From Lewinellaceae bacterium (GTDB taxonomy: Bacteria; Bacteroidota; Bacteroidia; Chitinophagales; Saprospiraceae), in NCBI GenBank assembly GCA_016719605.1, contig JADJYW010000003.1, positions 372,001 to 436,000 of the forward strand: a stretch of 64,000 nt of DNA, written 5' to 3'. This document shows positions 28,551 to 37,015 of this stretch, in pieces (position 1 is the stretch's first letter; every line of letters begins with the position of its first letter). The notes under the pieces were generated by a model, which had not been told where the DNA came from, made no database searches, and saw only the letters and a program-made list of their open reading frames with translations. The translations under genes and the position numbers were made by a program.

Positions 28551-29381
28551 TTAAAACAGTGAGTCTACGGCGATTTGATCCATATCGGCAAACGACTGGT
28601 TTTCGCCCGCCATTCCCCAGATAAATGCATAAGCCATGGTGCCGCAGCCCGCATGGATACTCCAGGGTGGCGAAATAACTGCCTGATGATTGCCGACCCA
28701 CAAGTGCCGGGTTTCTTCCGGTTCGCCCATCAGGTGTAAAACCCGTTGGCCCTCGGGCACATCGAAGTAGCAATACACCTCCATACGGCGGTCGTGGGTG
28801 TGCGGCGGCATGGTGTTCCACACACTGCCGGTTTCGAGTATAGTCAGGCCCATCACCAACTGGCAACTTTCGATGCCGTCCGGGTGGATGTATTTGTAAA
28901 TGGTACGGGCATTTGCGGTAGCCGTTCCGCCGAGTTGCGCGGGATTGGCGTCGGCGGCAGCCATAAACCGGTTTGGACAAGTGCGGTGCGCCGGTGCACT
29001 GAGCAGAAAAAACCGGGCAGCATTGTCGGCAGCCAAACTGGTGAAATGCACCTCGGAGGTTCCTTTGCCGAGGTACAAACAATCCAGTTTATTCAAGGTA
29101 AATGTTGTAGAGCCTGCGGTAACCGTCCCGCTTCCGCCCAAGTTAATGATGCCGAGTTCTCGGCGTTCGAGAAAAAAACCGGCACGCAAGGCATCCGGCG
29201 CTTGCAGTTTCAGCGAAGCGCTGGTCGGCATGACGCCGCCAACAATCATGCGATCGTAGTGGCTATAGGTCAGAAGTACCTGATCCGGTTCGAAGAGCCG
29301 CTCCAACAAAAATTGATTCCGGAGCGCATTGGTGTTCATCCCGGCGGTTTCCTTAGGACTGGAGGTATGAAGAATTTGCAT
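28551..29381 (-). CDS. kduI: 5-dehydro-4-deoxy-D-glucuronate isomerase
   Basis: 276 residues from the ATG at 29381, matching the usual length (about 278). The cupin zinc site is MPPHTHDRRMEVYCYFD; GGVMPTSASLKLQ and SPPWSIHAGCGTMAYAFIWGM are family motifs. It isomerises the product of unsaturated galacturonate ring opening to the KduD substrate. An upstream in-frame ATG at 29426 only adds residues coded by a short repeat (QKQKAKKQKAK). Follows kduD by 41 bp. Confidence 0.95.
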   Translation of the reverse strand: MQILHTSSPKETAGMNTNALRNQFLLERLFEPDQVLLTYSHYDRMIVGGVMPTSASLKLQAPDALRAGFFLERRELGIINLGGSGTVTAGSTTFTLNKLDCLYLGKGTSEVHFTSLAADNAARFFLLSAPAHRTCPNRFMAAADANPAQLGGTATANARTIYKYIHPDGIESCQLVMGLTILETGSVWNTMPPHTHDRRMEVYCYFDVPEGQRVLHLMGEPEETRHLWVGNHQAVISPPWSIHAGCGTMAYAFIWGMAGENQSFADMDQIAVDSLF

Positions 29382-29385
29382 ATCG

Positions 29386-29422
29386 TTTTTTGCCTTTTGC
29401 TTTTTTGCCTTTTGTTTTTGCC
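29386..29422 (-). repeat. Short imperfect repeat (TTTTGCC/TTTTGCT) in the kduI leader
   Basis: TTTTGC units recur with 7-9 bp spacing. On the coding strand it reads GGCAAAA repeatedly and ends about 5 bp before the kduI ATG. It fills the whole gap between the kduD stop and the kduI start. Confidence 0.6.
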
Positions 29423-30187
29423 TCACCGCCCCATCCAGCCGCCGTCTACGGTCAGGATTGTTCCGTGGATATAATTTGAAGCATCGGAGGCCAGAAAAAC
29501 CACCGGCCCTTTGAAATCATCGGGGTCGCCCCAGCGCCCTGCGGGAATCCGGTCGAGAATCGTGCGGCTGCGTACCGGATCGTTGCGCAATGCTTCCGTA
29601 TTGGCGGTAGCGATATAGCCGGGGGCGATGGCGTTGACGTTGACGCCTTTCGAGGCCCATTCATTGGCCAGGGCTTTGACCAAACTACCGAGTGCCCCCT
29701 TGCTGGCGGCATATCCCGGCACCAGAATACCGCCCTGGAACGTGAGGAGTGAAGCCGTGAAAATGATTTTACCCTGGCCCCGACTCAGCATATCCCGACC
29801 AAATTCGCGTGCCAGTATAAAAGGTGCGTTGAGGTTGATGGCCATCACCGTATCCCAGTATTCGTCCGGGTGTTCGGCGGCAGGCGCACGTTGGATGGCG
29901 CCGGCATTATTGACTAAAATATCCAGCACCGAAAAATCGGTTTTTACGGCGCTGATAAATGAGTACAGGCTTTTCCGGTCGGACAAATCGGCCTGATACG
30001 GGTAAAAATTTCTGCCCAAAGCCCGGACGGCTTGTTCCACTGCACTACCCGCCTGCAGGCTGCCCGACACGCCGATGATGTCGGCGCCGGCTTCTGCCAG
30101 GCCGATTGCCATGCCGAAGCCGATACCCTTGTTACAACCCGTGACAAGGGCGATTTTACCGTGGAGGTCAAAAAGAGTGTGTGGCAC
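29423..30187 (-). CDS. kduD: 2-dehydro-3-deoxy-D-gluconate 5-dehydrogenase (SDR)
   Basis: 254 residues, a classical short-chain dehydrogenase. NAD site GCNKGIGFGMA, NNAG, catalytic YAASKGALG, and the ending IHGTILTVDGGWMGR typical of KduD. It reduces the KduI product to KDG. It is the first gene of the 13-gene operon. The conserved 29-bp operator-like sequence lies 126 bp upstream of its start. Confidence 0.93.
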   Translation of the reverse strand: MPHTLFDLHGKIALVTGCNKGIGFGMAIGLAEAGADIIGVSGSLQAGSAVEQAVRALGRNFYPYQADLSDRKSLYSFISAVKTDFSVLDILVNNAGAIQRAPAAEHPDEYWDTVMAINLNAPFILAREFGRDMLSRGQGKIIFTASLLTFQGGILVPGYAASKGALGSLVKALANEWASKGVNVNAIAPGYIATANTEALRNDPVRSRTILDRIPAGRWGDPDDFKGPVVFLASDASNYIHGTILTVDGGWMGR

Positions 30188-30312
30188 CGCAAAAAGAATT
30201 TAACCAGGAAAACAAAAGAATAAAGACGAATAAAATTTTAAATAAAAGCGCATCGTCAGTGGAAAGGTATCTTTCCGGCGGTGCAACCGGCAAACAAAAA
30301 GATATATTTTTC

Positions 30313-30341
30313 TACGCAATCGTTATCGGGAACGTTCCCGG
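30313..30341 (-). promoter_or_regulatory. Operator candidate O1 (palindrome CGGGAACGTTCCCG) of the pectin operons
   Basis: The core 14-bp perfect palindrome is at 30327-30340. Together with the flank ATAACGATTGCGTA (read towards kduD) it makes a 29-bp sequence that recurs exactly at 31560-31588 in front of susC. LacI-family proteins bind such palindromes with a central CG, and a LacI gene lies between the copies. A weak -7 candidate, TACCTTTC, lies downstream towards kduD. Confidence 0.75.
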
Positions 30342-30376
30342 CTTGGCACCGGACTTCCTGGTTAGCCGGAAAATCC

Positions 30377-30384
30377 TATATTTG
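30377..30384 (+). promoter_or_regulatory. -7 box TATATTTG of the LacI-family gene
   Basis: Exact TAnnTTTG match, placing the transcript start about 20 bp before the GTG codon at 30411. Operator O1 lies about 40 bp upstream, so autoregulation is possible. Confidence 0.5.
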
Positions 30385-30410
30385 GCGGCTAAATTAACCG
30401 GCTTGAAGTT

Positions 30411-31427
30411 GTGGATAATATTACGATAAAAGACATTGCCCGGGCGCTGAATCTGTCCACCTCTACGGTGTCGAGGGCACTGCGTGACAGCTATGAGATC
30501 AACCCGGAAACCAAGCGGCTGGTCATGGAGTATGCGGAGGAAAAGCACTATCGCCCCAATCCGATTGCCCTGAGTTTGAAGGAGAACCGCAGCCTGTCCA
30601 TTGGTGTCATCGTGCCGGAAATTGCCAATAATTATTTTTCGCAAACGATCAACGGTATCGAGGCCGCAGCGTACGAACGCGGCTACCATGTGGTGATTTG
30701 CCAAAGTCAGGAGTCGTACGAGCGGGAGGTAGACAAGGTAGAACACTTGGCCGCTCGCCGGGTGGACGGGCTGCTGCTCTCGCTTTCCAGCAACACCGTA
30801 GATATTGAGCACCTGAAATCCTTGCACGAACGAGGGTTGCCGCTCGTTTTTTTCGATCGTATACCCGCCGAAATTGATACGCACAAAGTGGTTGCCGACA
30901 ACCACAGCGGTGCATTTCAGGCGACTGCCCACCTGCTCGAATCGGGCCGGCGGCGCATCGCACACATCACCAGTCAGCCGGGCCTTTCGATTACCAAGGA
31001 ACGACTCAGTGGCTACTTAGCCGCGCTCGAAGAATATGGTGTGCCCTTTGATGAAAATCTGGTCAAATACTGCAGCTACACATTTGATCAGGTCGAGGAT
31101 AATCTGAATGCCTTGTTCGCTTTAGCGGATCCTCCCGATGCCTTCCTGACGGCTGCCGACCGACTGGCACTGCGGTACTATGCCGGATTACAAAAACGAA
31201 ATACGCGTATTCCCGAAGACGTTGCATTTGTCGGGTTCTCCAACCTGAACGTAGCGGAATTGCTCAACCCGCCCATGAGTACCATCTTGCAACCGGCATT
31301 TCAAATGGGGCAAATAGCGGCCGGCCTATTGCTCGATCTGATCGAGAAAAAGCCCAAATCCCCGGTTTTCCAAACCGTCCAGCTCTCCACAGAATTGCAT
31401 GTGCGCGCATCGTCGCTACCAAAGTGA
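30411..31427 (+). CDS. LacI-family transcriptional regulator of the pectin locus
   Basis: 338 residues with a GTG start. The N-terminal helix-turn-helix ITIKDIARALNLSTSTVSRALRDS and hinge YRPNPIALSLKENRS are typical, followed by a periplasmic-binding-protein-like domain (IGVIVPEIANNYFSQTINGIEAAAYERGYHVVI; VDGLLLSLS; VAFVGFSNLNVAELLNPPMSTI). It sits between the two divergent pectin operons and between two identical operator-like palindromes, so it very probably controls both. The inducer is unknown; an intermediate such as KDG or a galacturonide would fit. Confidence 0.92.
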   Translation: MDNITIKDIARALNLSTSTVSRALRDSYEINPETKRLVMEYAEEKHYRPNPIALSLKENRSLSIGVIVPEIANNYFSQTINGIEAAAYERGYHVVICQSQESYEREVDKVEHLAARRVDGLLLSLSSNTVDIEHLKSLHERGLPLVFFDRIPAEIDTHKVVADNHSGAFQATAHLLESGRRRIAHITSQPGLSITKERLSGYLAALEEYGVPFDENLVKYCSYTFDQVEDNLNALFALADPPDAFLTAADRLALRYYAGLQKRNTRIPEDVAFVGFSNLNVAELLNPPMSTILQPAFQMGQIAAGLLLDLIEKKPKSPVFQTVQLSTELHVRASSLPK

Positions 31428-31559
31428 CGATGGCTGAATCACGGGGTGTCGCCCGGTGAAAAGTGCTTCCACGCCGGTCGTCTTGTACCGAAGAAAATCT
31501 TCCCTTGCGGGTGGTCAAAATGACTGCTCTGCCTCCCCATGAATGGACTCGCCGCTCCT

Positions 31560-31588
31560 CCGGGAACGTTCCCGATAACGATTGCGTA
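31560..31588 (+). promoter_or_regulatory. Operator candidate O2 (palindrome CGGGAACGTTCCCG) before susC
   Basis: Palindrome at 31561-31574, followed by ATAACGATTGCGTA. It is the exact reverse complement of O1, so both copies have the same orientation relative to the operon they precede. The rest of 31428-31868 holds no gene; TAACTTTC at 31632-31639 is a possible imperfect -7 box of the susC operon. Confidence 0.75.
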
Positions 31589-31868
31589 AATAAAGTCGAA
31601 CCTTTCTTACTGCCCTGCAAATCGCCAGGCCTAACTTTCGCTTGCCAAAGAGAATTTGAATTGAATTTTATTTGTAAGAATCGAGCGACTGGCAGGAGAT
31701 TATTACAGGTTCCAGATTCCACTTCAGGCTGGCCGGTACTCCGGCCCGAAATACTCCCGTGTACAGGTTGCTTTGGCCCGACGCCCGCCAACAAACCCGA
31801 CCATGCCGTCCAAAACCAATTTTTTCGCATACTAAAACGATTCATGTATTAACTGAACCTACCTTTTT

Positions 31869-34800
31869 ATGAAATTCAAAATTTTACAAAATCACGTCGT
31901 CTTGCTGCTGTTTTTCTCCTTCTTCGGAAGCCTGACGGCAACAGGGCAAGTCACCATCAGGGGCAAAGTCGTTTCTGTTGAGGACGAACCGCTGATCGGC
32001 GTTACCGTGGGAGTGAAAAACCGCGGAACGGGTACAGCCACTGATGCCGCCGGCAATTTCGAGCTCACGGCATCTGGTTCCGACACGCTGGTGTTTTCCT
32101 ACACCGGATTTAACACCGAATTTATACCGGTCGGAGCAAACAGGATACTCAATGTGGTACTGACCACCAAAACCGAATTGCTGGGCGAAGTCGTGGTACT
32201 CGGTTATGGATCCGTCCGAAAATCGGACCTGACCGGATCGGTAGCCACTTTGTCCGGCCAAAAATTAGCCAGTATGCCGATCTCCAGCGCCGCCCAAGCA
32301 TTGACCGGGCGCCTGCCGGGCGTCAATGTGCTGACGACAGACGGCTCGCCCGATGCCGAGGTGGTCATTCGCGTACGCGGCGGCGGCTCCATCACGCAGG
32401 ACAACTCGCCGTTGTTCGTGGTGGACGGATTTATTGTCAACAGCATCCGGGATATTCCTCCGTCCGACATCGAAAGTATCAGCGTCCTGAAAGATGCCTC
32501 TGCGACCGCCATTTATGGTGCCCAGGCATCTAATGGCGTGGTCGTCGTCACTACCAAGCGGGCTGTACCGGGTAAAATTTCCGTTTCATACAACGGTTTT
32601 TTGCAAGTCAAGGAACTCCCCGGCGACCGGCGGTATGAGGTGTTGTCGCCGTACGAATATGTGTTGGCCAACTACGAACAGGCCAAATTGCGGTCGGAGG
32701 CCGATGTTCGGAATTTTGAAAAATACTTTGGCAAATACGATGACCTCGAACTGTACCAACAAAAAAGGCCGACCGACTGGCAGGAAGAGCTATTTGGGGC
32801 GCCCAGACTGTCGCAATACCATAACTTCAGTTTGAGCGGAGGAACGGAAAATACCAGAATGAGCCTGAGTATGACCAATAATCAGGATGAAGGCTTGTTG
32901 CTCGGATCGGGCTACGAACGCAATGTGATCAACTTTAAATTGAACCAGCGCATTTCTAAAAAACTCTCGTTCGACGCCAGTACCCGTATTACCCGAACCA
33001 TTCTGGATGGCGCCGGCACCTCAGGCAATGCGCAAATCAATATCAAAGATGCCGTTCAAACGCGCCCGGTCAACGGGATAGCGGATGAACTGGAAATAGA
33101 CCTGAACACGATTGATCCGAACGACGACTACCAGGCCTTCCTCCGAAGTCTGGTTGATCCGACCGAACTGGTAAAACAGGACTGGAGAAAACGTAACACG
33201 GACGACTATGTGCTCAATGCCGCGCTGAAATGGGCTATTCTGGACAACCTTGACGCGCAAACTACGGTGACCACGTCCAAAACCTTTGACAAAAACCTGC
33301 GGTTTTACGGCCCGCTGACCAGTGAGTCGTTCAATAATGGCGGCAATTTGCCCCTCGGTGAAAAAACCGCCACGGAAAGTTTTTCCTACCGGTGGTTAAA
33401 TACCCTGTCGTACCGGGTACAAAACCTCCGGAATCAGGAATTAGACTTTCTGCTGGGCCATGAAATTTATTCCAACGGCGGCAATTACGACTTTATCCGT
33501 GCAGAGGATTTCCGCCTGTCCATCACTCCGGAGGAGTTATTTGCCAACATGACCTTTGGCCGTACAGACCGGCATCAAACGGTTGATTTCACCAACTCCA
33601 ACCGCTTGTCTTATTTCGGCCGGGTCAATTATCAGTTGAACAACCGATACCTGCTCACCTTCACGTTCCGCTCGGATGCATCCAGCAAATTTGCCGAAGG
33701 AAACCGAAACGGTCTTTTCCCCGCCGTGGCAGTAGGCTGGAAGTTATCCGAAGAAGGCTTCCTGAAAGATGTCCGGTTTATCAACGAACTGAAACTGCGT
33801 GCCAGTTATGGCCAAACGGGCAACGACCGGATCGAACCGACAGCCACACAATTCCTCTTCGTGGGTTCCACGCTCCGCGGTCCGGGTTTTGGCAATGTGG
33901 ACAACCCGTATTACACGCCCTCCGGTAGCACGCTTTACAATCCCAATCTGAAATGGGAAACGACCGTCAACCGGAATATCGGACTGGATTTCACCCTGTT
34001 CCAGGGCAAACTTGCCGGTAGCCTGGATTTTTATAAAAACACCACACGAGACCTGTTGCTGCAATCGGCTATACCTTCCAACACGGGTTTCAGTACGCAA
34101 TGGAACAACATCGGTTCCACTTCCAACAAGGGTGTGGAATTGGGCCTGACCAGTTTTATTATTGATAAAAACGACTTTTCACTCTCCGCAAACTTCAATA
34201 TCGGCGTGAACAGATCCAAGATTGAAGCCCTCGACGGTACCAATTCGCGTTTTTTCCAGTCGAACTGGGCCAGCACGGATTTGAAAGACCAGAATGACTT
34301 TTACCTCGAAGTGGGCGGCACGCTGGGCGACATTTACGGTTATGTGACGGACGGGTATTACTCCACGAGCGATTTCTCCGGCTACAATCCCACCGCGAAT
34401 ACCTACACTTTAAATGACGGAGTACCCAATGCCGGAAACACCGTAGGCAATCCGAACCTGCGCCCGGGCTTTCTAAAGTTGAAAGACCTGAACGGTGACG
34501 GGATAATCAATAGCCTCGACCGTACTGTAATCGGGAACACGCTGCCCAAACACCAGGGCGGATTTGGTTTCGACGCCCGTTTCAAAGGCTTCGACGCGTC
34601 CATTTTCTTCAACTGGTCGTATGGCAATCAGGTGTACAACACCGGCAAAATTCAGTACAACCAGTTCCGCCGGGTCACTTACGGCAACCTGTTGAACACG
34701 ATGAATTCGGAAAACCGGTTCACCTATATTGATATAGACGGCGCCTTTACAGGCACCCCGGGCGAAGTGGTCACAGACCTTGACCAACTGGCGCAAATGA

Positions 34801-35132
34801 ATGCCGGCAAGGAGATTTGGTCGCACAACAGTTACGGTGTAGCGCAGGCAGTTATCCACAGCTGGGCGGTGGAAGACGGATCGTTTCTGCGGCTCAACAA
34901 TTTGAACATTGGGTACTCCCTGCCCACGCGGCTTATTTCCCGGCTCGGCATGTCACAATTCCGGGTGTACGTCACCGGCAATAACCTGCGCCTGTGGACG
35001 AAATACACCGGCTACGACCCGGAGGTCAGCACAACCCGAAGTTCTGCGTATGCTGCCCTGACACCGGGTGTGGACTATTCCTCTTTCCCAAGAAGCCGCT
35101 CCTATACTTTTGGCCTTAGCATCACTTTCTAA
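31869..35132 (+). CDS. SusC/RagA-type TonB-dependent transporter
   Basis: 1087 residues. Signal peptide (VVLLLFFSFFGSLTATGQ), then a carboxypeptidase-regulatory-like domain (VTIRGKVVSVEDEPLIGVTV), the SusC plug with LGEVVVLGYGSVRKSDLTGSV and the signature VIRVRGGGSITQDNSPLFVVDG, ISVLKDASATAIYGAQASNGVVVVTTK, and a C-terminal 22-strand barrel ending in the aromatic residue of SRSYTFGLSITF. It imports oligosaccharides, here most likely oligogalacturonides, across the outer membrane with energy from TonB. First gene of the plus-strand operon, 25 bp before susD. Confidence 0.95.
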   Translation: MKFKILQNHVVLLLFFSFFGSLTATGQVTIRGKVVSVEDEPLIGVTVGVKNRGTGTATDAAGNFELTASGSDTLVFSYTGFNTEFIPVGANRILNVVLTTKTELLGEVVVLGYGSVRKSDLTGSVATLSGQKLASMPISSAAQALTGRLPGVNVLTTDGSPDAEVVIRVRGGGSITQDNSPLFVVDGFIVNSIRDIPPSDIESISVLKDASATAIYGAQASNGVVVVTTKRAVPGKISVSYNGFLQVKELPGDRRYEVLSPYEYVLANYEQAKLRSEADVRNFEKYFGKYDDLELYQQKRPTDWQEELFGAPRLSQYHNFSLSGGTENTRMSLSMTNNQDEGLLLGSGYERNVINFKLNQRISKKLSFDASTRITRTILDGAGTSGNAQINIKDAVQTRPVNGIADELEIDLNTIDPNDDYQAFLRSLVDPTELVKQDWRKRNTDDYVLNAALKWAILDNLDAQTTVTTSKTFDKNLRFYGPLTSESFNNGGNLPLGEKTATESFSYRWLNTLSYRVQNLRNQELDFLLGHEIYSNGGNYDFIRAEDFRLSITPEELFANMTFGRTDRHQTVDFTNSNRLSYFGRVNYQLNNRYLLTFTFRSDASSKFAEGNRNGLFPAVAVGWKLSEEGFLKDVRFINELKLRASYGQTGNDRIEPTATQFLFVGSTLRGPGFGNVDNPYYTPSGSTLYNPNLKWETTVNRNIGLDFTLFQGKLAGSLDFYKNTTRDLLLQSAIPSNTGFSTQWNNIGSTSNKGVELGLTSFIIDKNDFSLSANFNIGVNRSKIEALDGTNSRFFQSNWASTDLKDQNDFYLEVGGTLGDIYGYVTDGYYSTSDFSGYNPTANTYTLNDGVPNAGNTVGNPNLRPGFLKLKDLNGDGIINSLDRTVIGNTLPKHQGGFGFDARFKGFDASIFFNWSYGNQVYNTGKIQYNQFRRVTYGNLLNTMNSENRFTYIDIDGAFTGTPGEVVTDLDQLAQMNAGKEIWSHNSYGVAQAVIHSWAVEDGSFLRLNNLNIGYSLPTRLISRLGMSQFRVYVTGNNLRLWTKYTGYDPEVSTTRSSAYAALTPGVDYSSFPRSRSYTFGLSITF

Positions 35133-35157
35133 TTGACAACATTCAAAAGATAACTAT

Positions 35158-36981
35158 ATGAAATTGCGCATTTTATTACTGATCGCCGGAATGGGTTTGT
35201 TACTACCCTCCTGCAAGGATTTTTTAGATCCCGATTCCATTTCCACTTTTGATACCCAGTATGTTTTTTCGAATGTTGATGATGCCCGGAGGGGCGTGAA
35301 TGCCATTTATGTGCAGTTTGGTGTAGACGGGTTCCGGTCGCGTTTGTCCAATAACATGACCGGCAATACCGACATTGAGCGCCAAAGCGGCTGGGCGAGT
35401 TCGAGCGACCGATACCAGATATGGGACCTGAACGCGTTGTCCAGCAACGGCGACCTGCGCCAGTTCTGGAACGCCGCCTACACAGCCATCCGGGATGCCA
35501 ATATCTGTATCGAGGGCATTGAATCCAGCAGCGCGCTGAATTCCAGCGACGTGCAAACGTCCCGAATGATGAACCAGATGCTCGGGGAGGCGTACACCCT
35601 GCGGGCATATTGGTACAGCATGCTGGCGTTCTATTTCGGCGATGTGCCCAACGTTCGGTTGGCGCCCAAGGCAGGCAATGATTTTTTTCTCCGCAAAGAA
35701 GACCGCAACGTGATCCTCTCCAACGTGATCGAAGATATGATCAAAGTAGAGGAAAAAATGCTTTGGGCGGAAGAACTGCCCTACGGGATTGAGCAGGTCA
35801 GCCGGGAGTACACGCTCGGCATGATTGCCCGGATTGCCTTGCAGCGCGGCGGGTATTTCCTGAAGCCGGACCTGAGCATGGATCGCAAAAGCGATTATCT
35901 GGAGTACTATCAGATTGCGAAAGATTACACGCAAAAGTTGATGACGCTGAAAGACCGGGAACTACCGGATGATTTCCGCCAGGTATTTTTGAACAATGCC
36001 AAATTTGTTACACCTGCCAACGATGACATTCTGTTCGAGGTGCCTTTTGCCATAGGTAACGGCGATGTGGGTTGGAATATCGGCATCACGGTTCAGGGCG
36101 GTGCTACGGCTGCGCACAGCTACGGATCGGGCAACAACTACATGGCCATTCCGCCGTCGTACTATTATTCTTTCGATACGCTTGATGTCCGCCGGGATGT
36201 AACCTGCGTGTTTTATCAAGTGAATACCAGTTTTGTAGAAGAGTTTGCTTCGGGCGGCGTCTCCAATATCGCTCAGGGGAAGTGGAGCCGGCATTTCCTC
36301 GACAAAGCGCCCGGCGCCTCCTCGGCAAAAGGTACGGGTATCAACTGGCCGATGTTGCGGTATTCCGATGTTTTGCTGATGTATGCGGAGGCAGAAAACG
36401 AACTCAGCGGCCCCACAGCATCGGCGAAAGATGCCTTGAAACGCGTACGCCAACGCGCCTTCGCGCCGGAACACTGGGCTGAAAAAGTGGATAATTATGT
36501 GGAAACGATTGCTGCCGGCAAAGCAAGTTTTTTTGAGGCGCTGGTAGATGAGCGAGCCTGGGAGTTTGGCGGCGAAATGATCCGCAAATACGAGCTGATC
36601 CGCTGGGGTAATTACTCCGAAAAAATGGCAGAAACCGTAGAAACGCTGAAACAACTGGCGGATGCCGCGTATTCCGGCACGGGTACTTACTCCGAGTTGC
36701 CGGACTACCTGTATTGGAAATTAGACGCAAGCGGCCATTTCACGGTATTGAATCCCAACCATAAAATTGCCGCAGCACCGGATCAAACCTGGATCAGGCA
36801 ATCGTGGCTGCTGAGCCTGCACAACGACGCCACGACGTATCAGGACTGGATTCTGAAAGATTGGAGAAACTATATTTCCGACGGCCCAAAACCCGGCGTG
36901 GTTCGGTATATTTTTCCAATCCCCGAAGAAGCCGTCACCAATAGCCAGGGTGCTCTGGCCAACGACGGCTACGGGTTTTAA
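35158..36981 (+). CDS. SusD/RagB-type surface glycan-binding lipoprotein
   Basis: 607 residues. Lipoprotein signal MKLRILLLIAGMGLLLPSC. SusD features: TPR-like helical start (DARRGVNAIYVQFG), GEAYTLRAYWYSMLAFYFGDVPNV, the RYSDVLLMYAEAENELSG motif, and ALVDERAWEFGGEMIRKYELIRWG. It forms the lid over the SusC channel and binds the glycan. The pair is followed by a third lipoprotein in the same operon. Confidence 0.95.
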   Translation: MKLRILLLIAGMGLLLPSCKDFLDPDSISTFDTQYVFSNVDDARRGVNAIYVQFGVDGFRSRLSNNMTGNTDIERQSGWASSSDRYQIWDLNALSSNGDLRQFWNAAYTAIRDANICIEGIESSSALNSSDVQTSRMMNQMLGEAYTLRAYWYSMLAFYFGDVPNVRLAPKAGNDFFLRKEDRNVILSNVIEDMIKVEEKMLWAEELPYGIEQVSREYTLGMIARIALQRGGYFLKPDLSMDRKSDYLEYYQIAKDYTQKLMTLKDRELPDDFRQVFLNNAKFVTPANDDILFEVPFAIGNGDVGWNIGITVQGGATAAHSYGSGNNYMAIPPSYYYSFDTLDVRRDVTCVFYQVNTSFVEEFASGGVSNIAQGKWSRHFLDKAPGASSAKGTGINWPMLRYSDVLLMYAEAENELSGPTASAKDALKRVRQRAFAPEHWAEKVDNYVETIAAGKASFFEALVDERAWEFGGEMIRKYELIRWGNYSEKMAETVETLKQLADAAYSGTGTYSELPDYLYWKLDASGHFTVLNPNHKIAAAPDQTWIRQSWLLSLHNDATTYQDWILKDWRNYISDGPKPGVVRYIFPIPEEAVTNSQGALANDGYGF

Positions 36982-37015
36982 TGACAATTTTTTGTAAACC
37001 TAAAATTTTAAAAAA

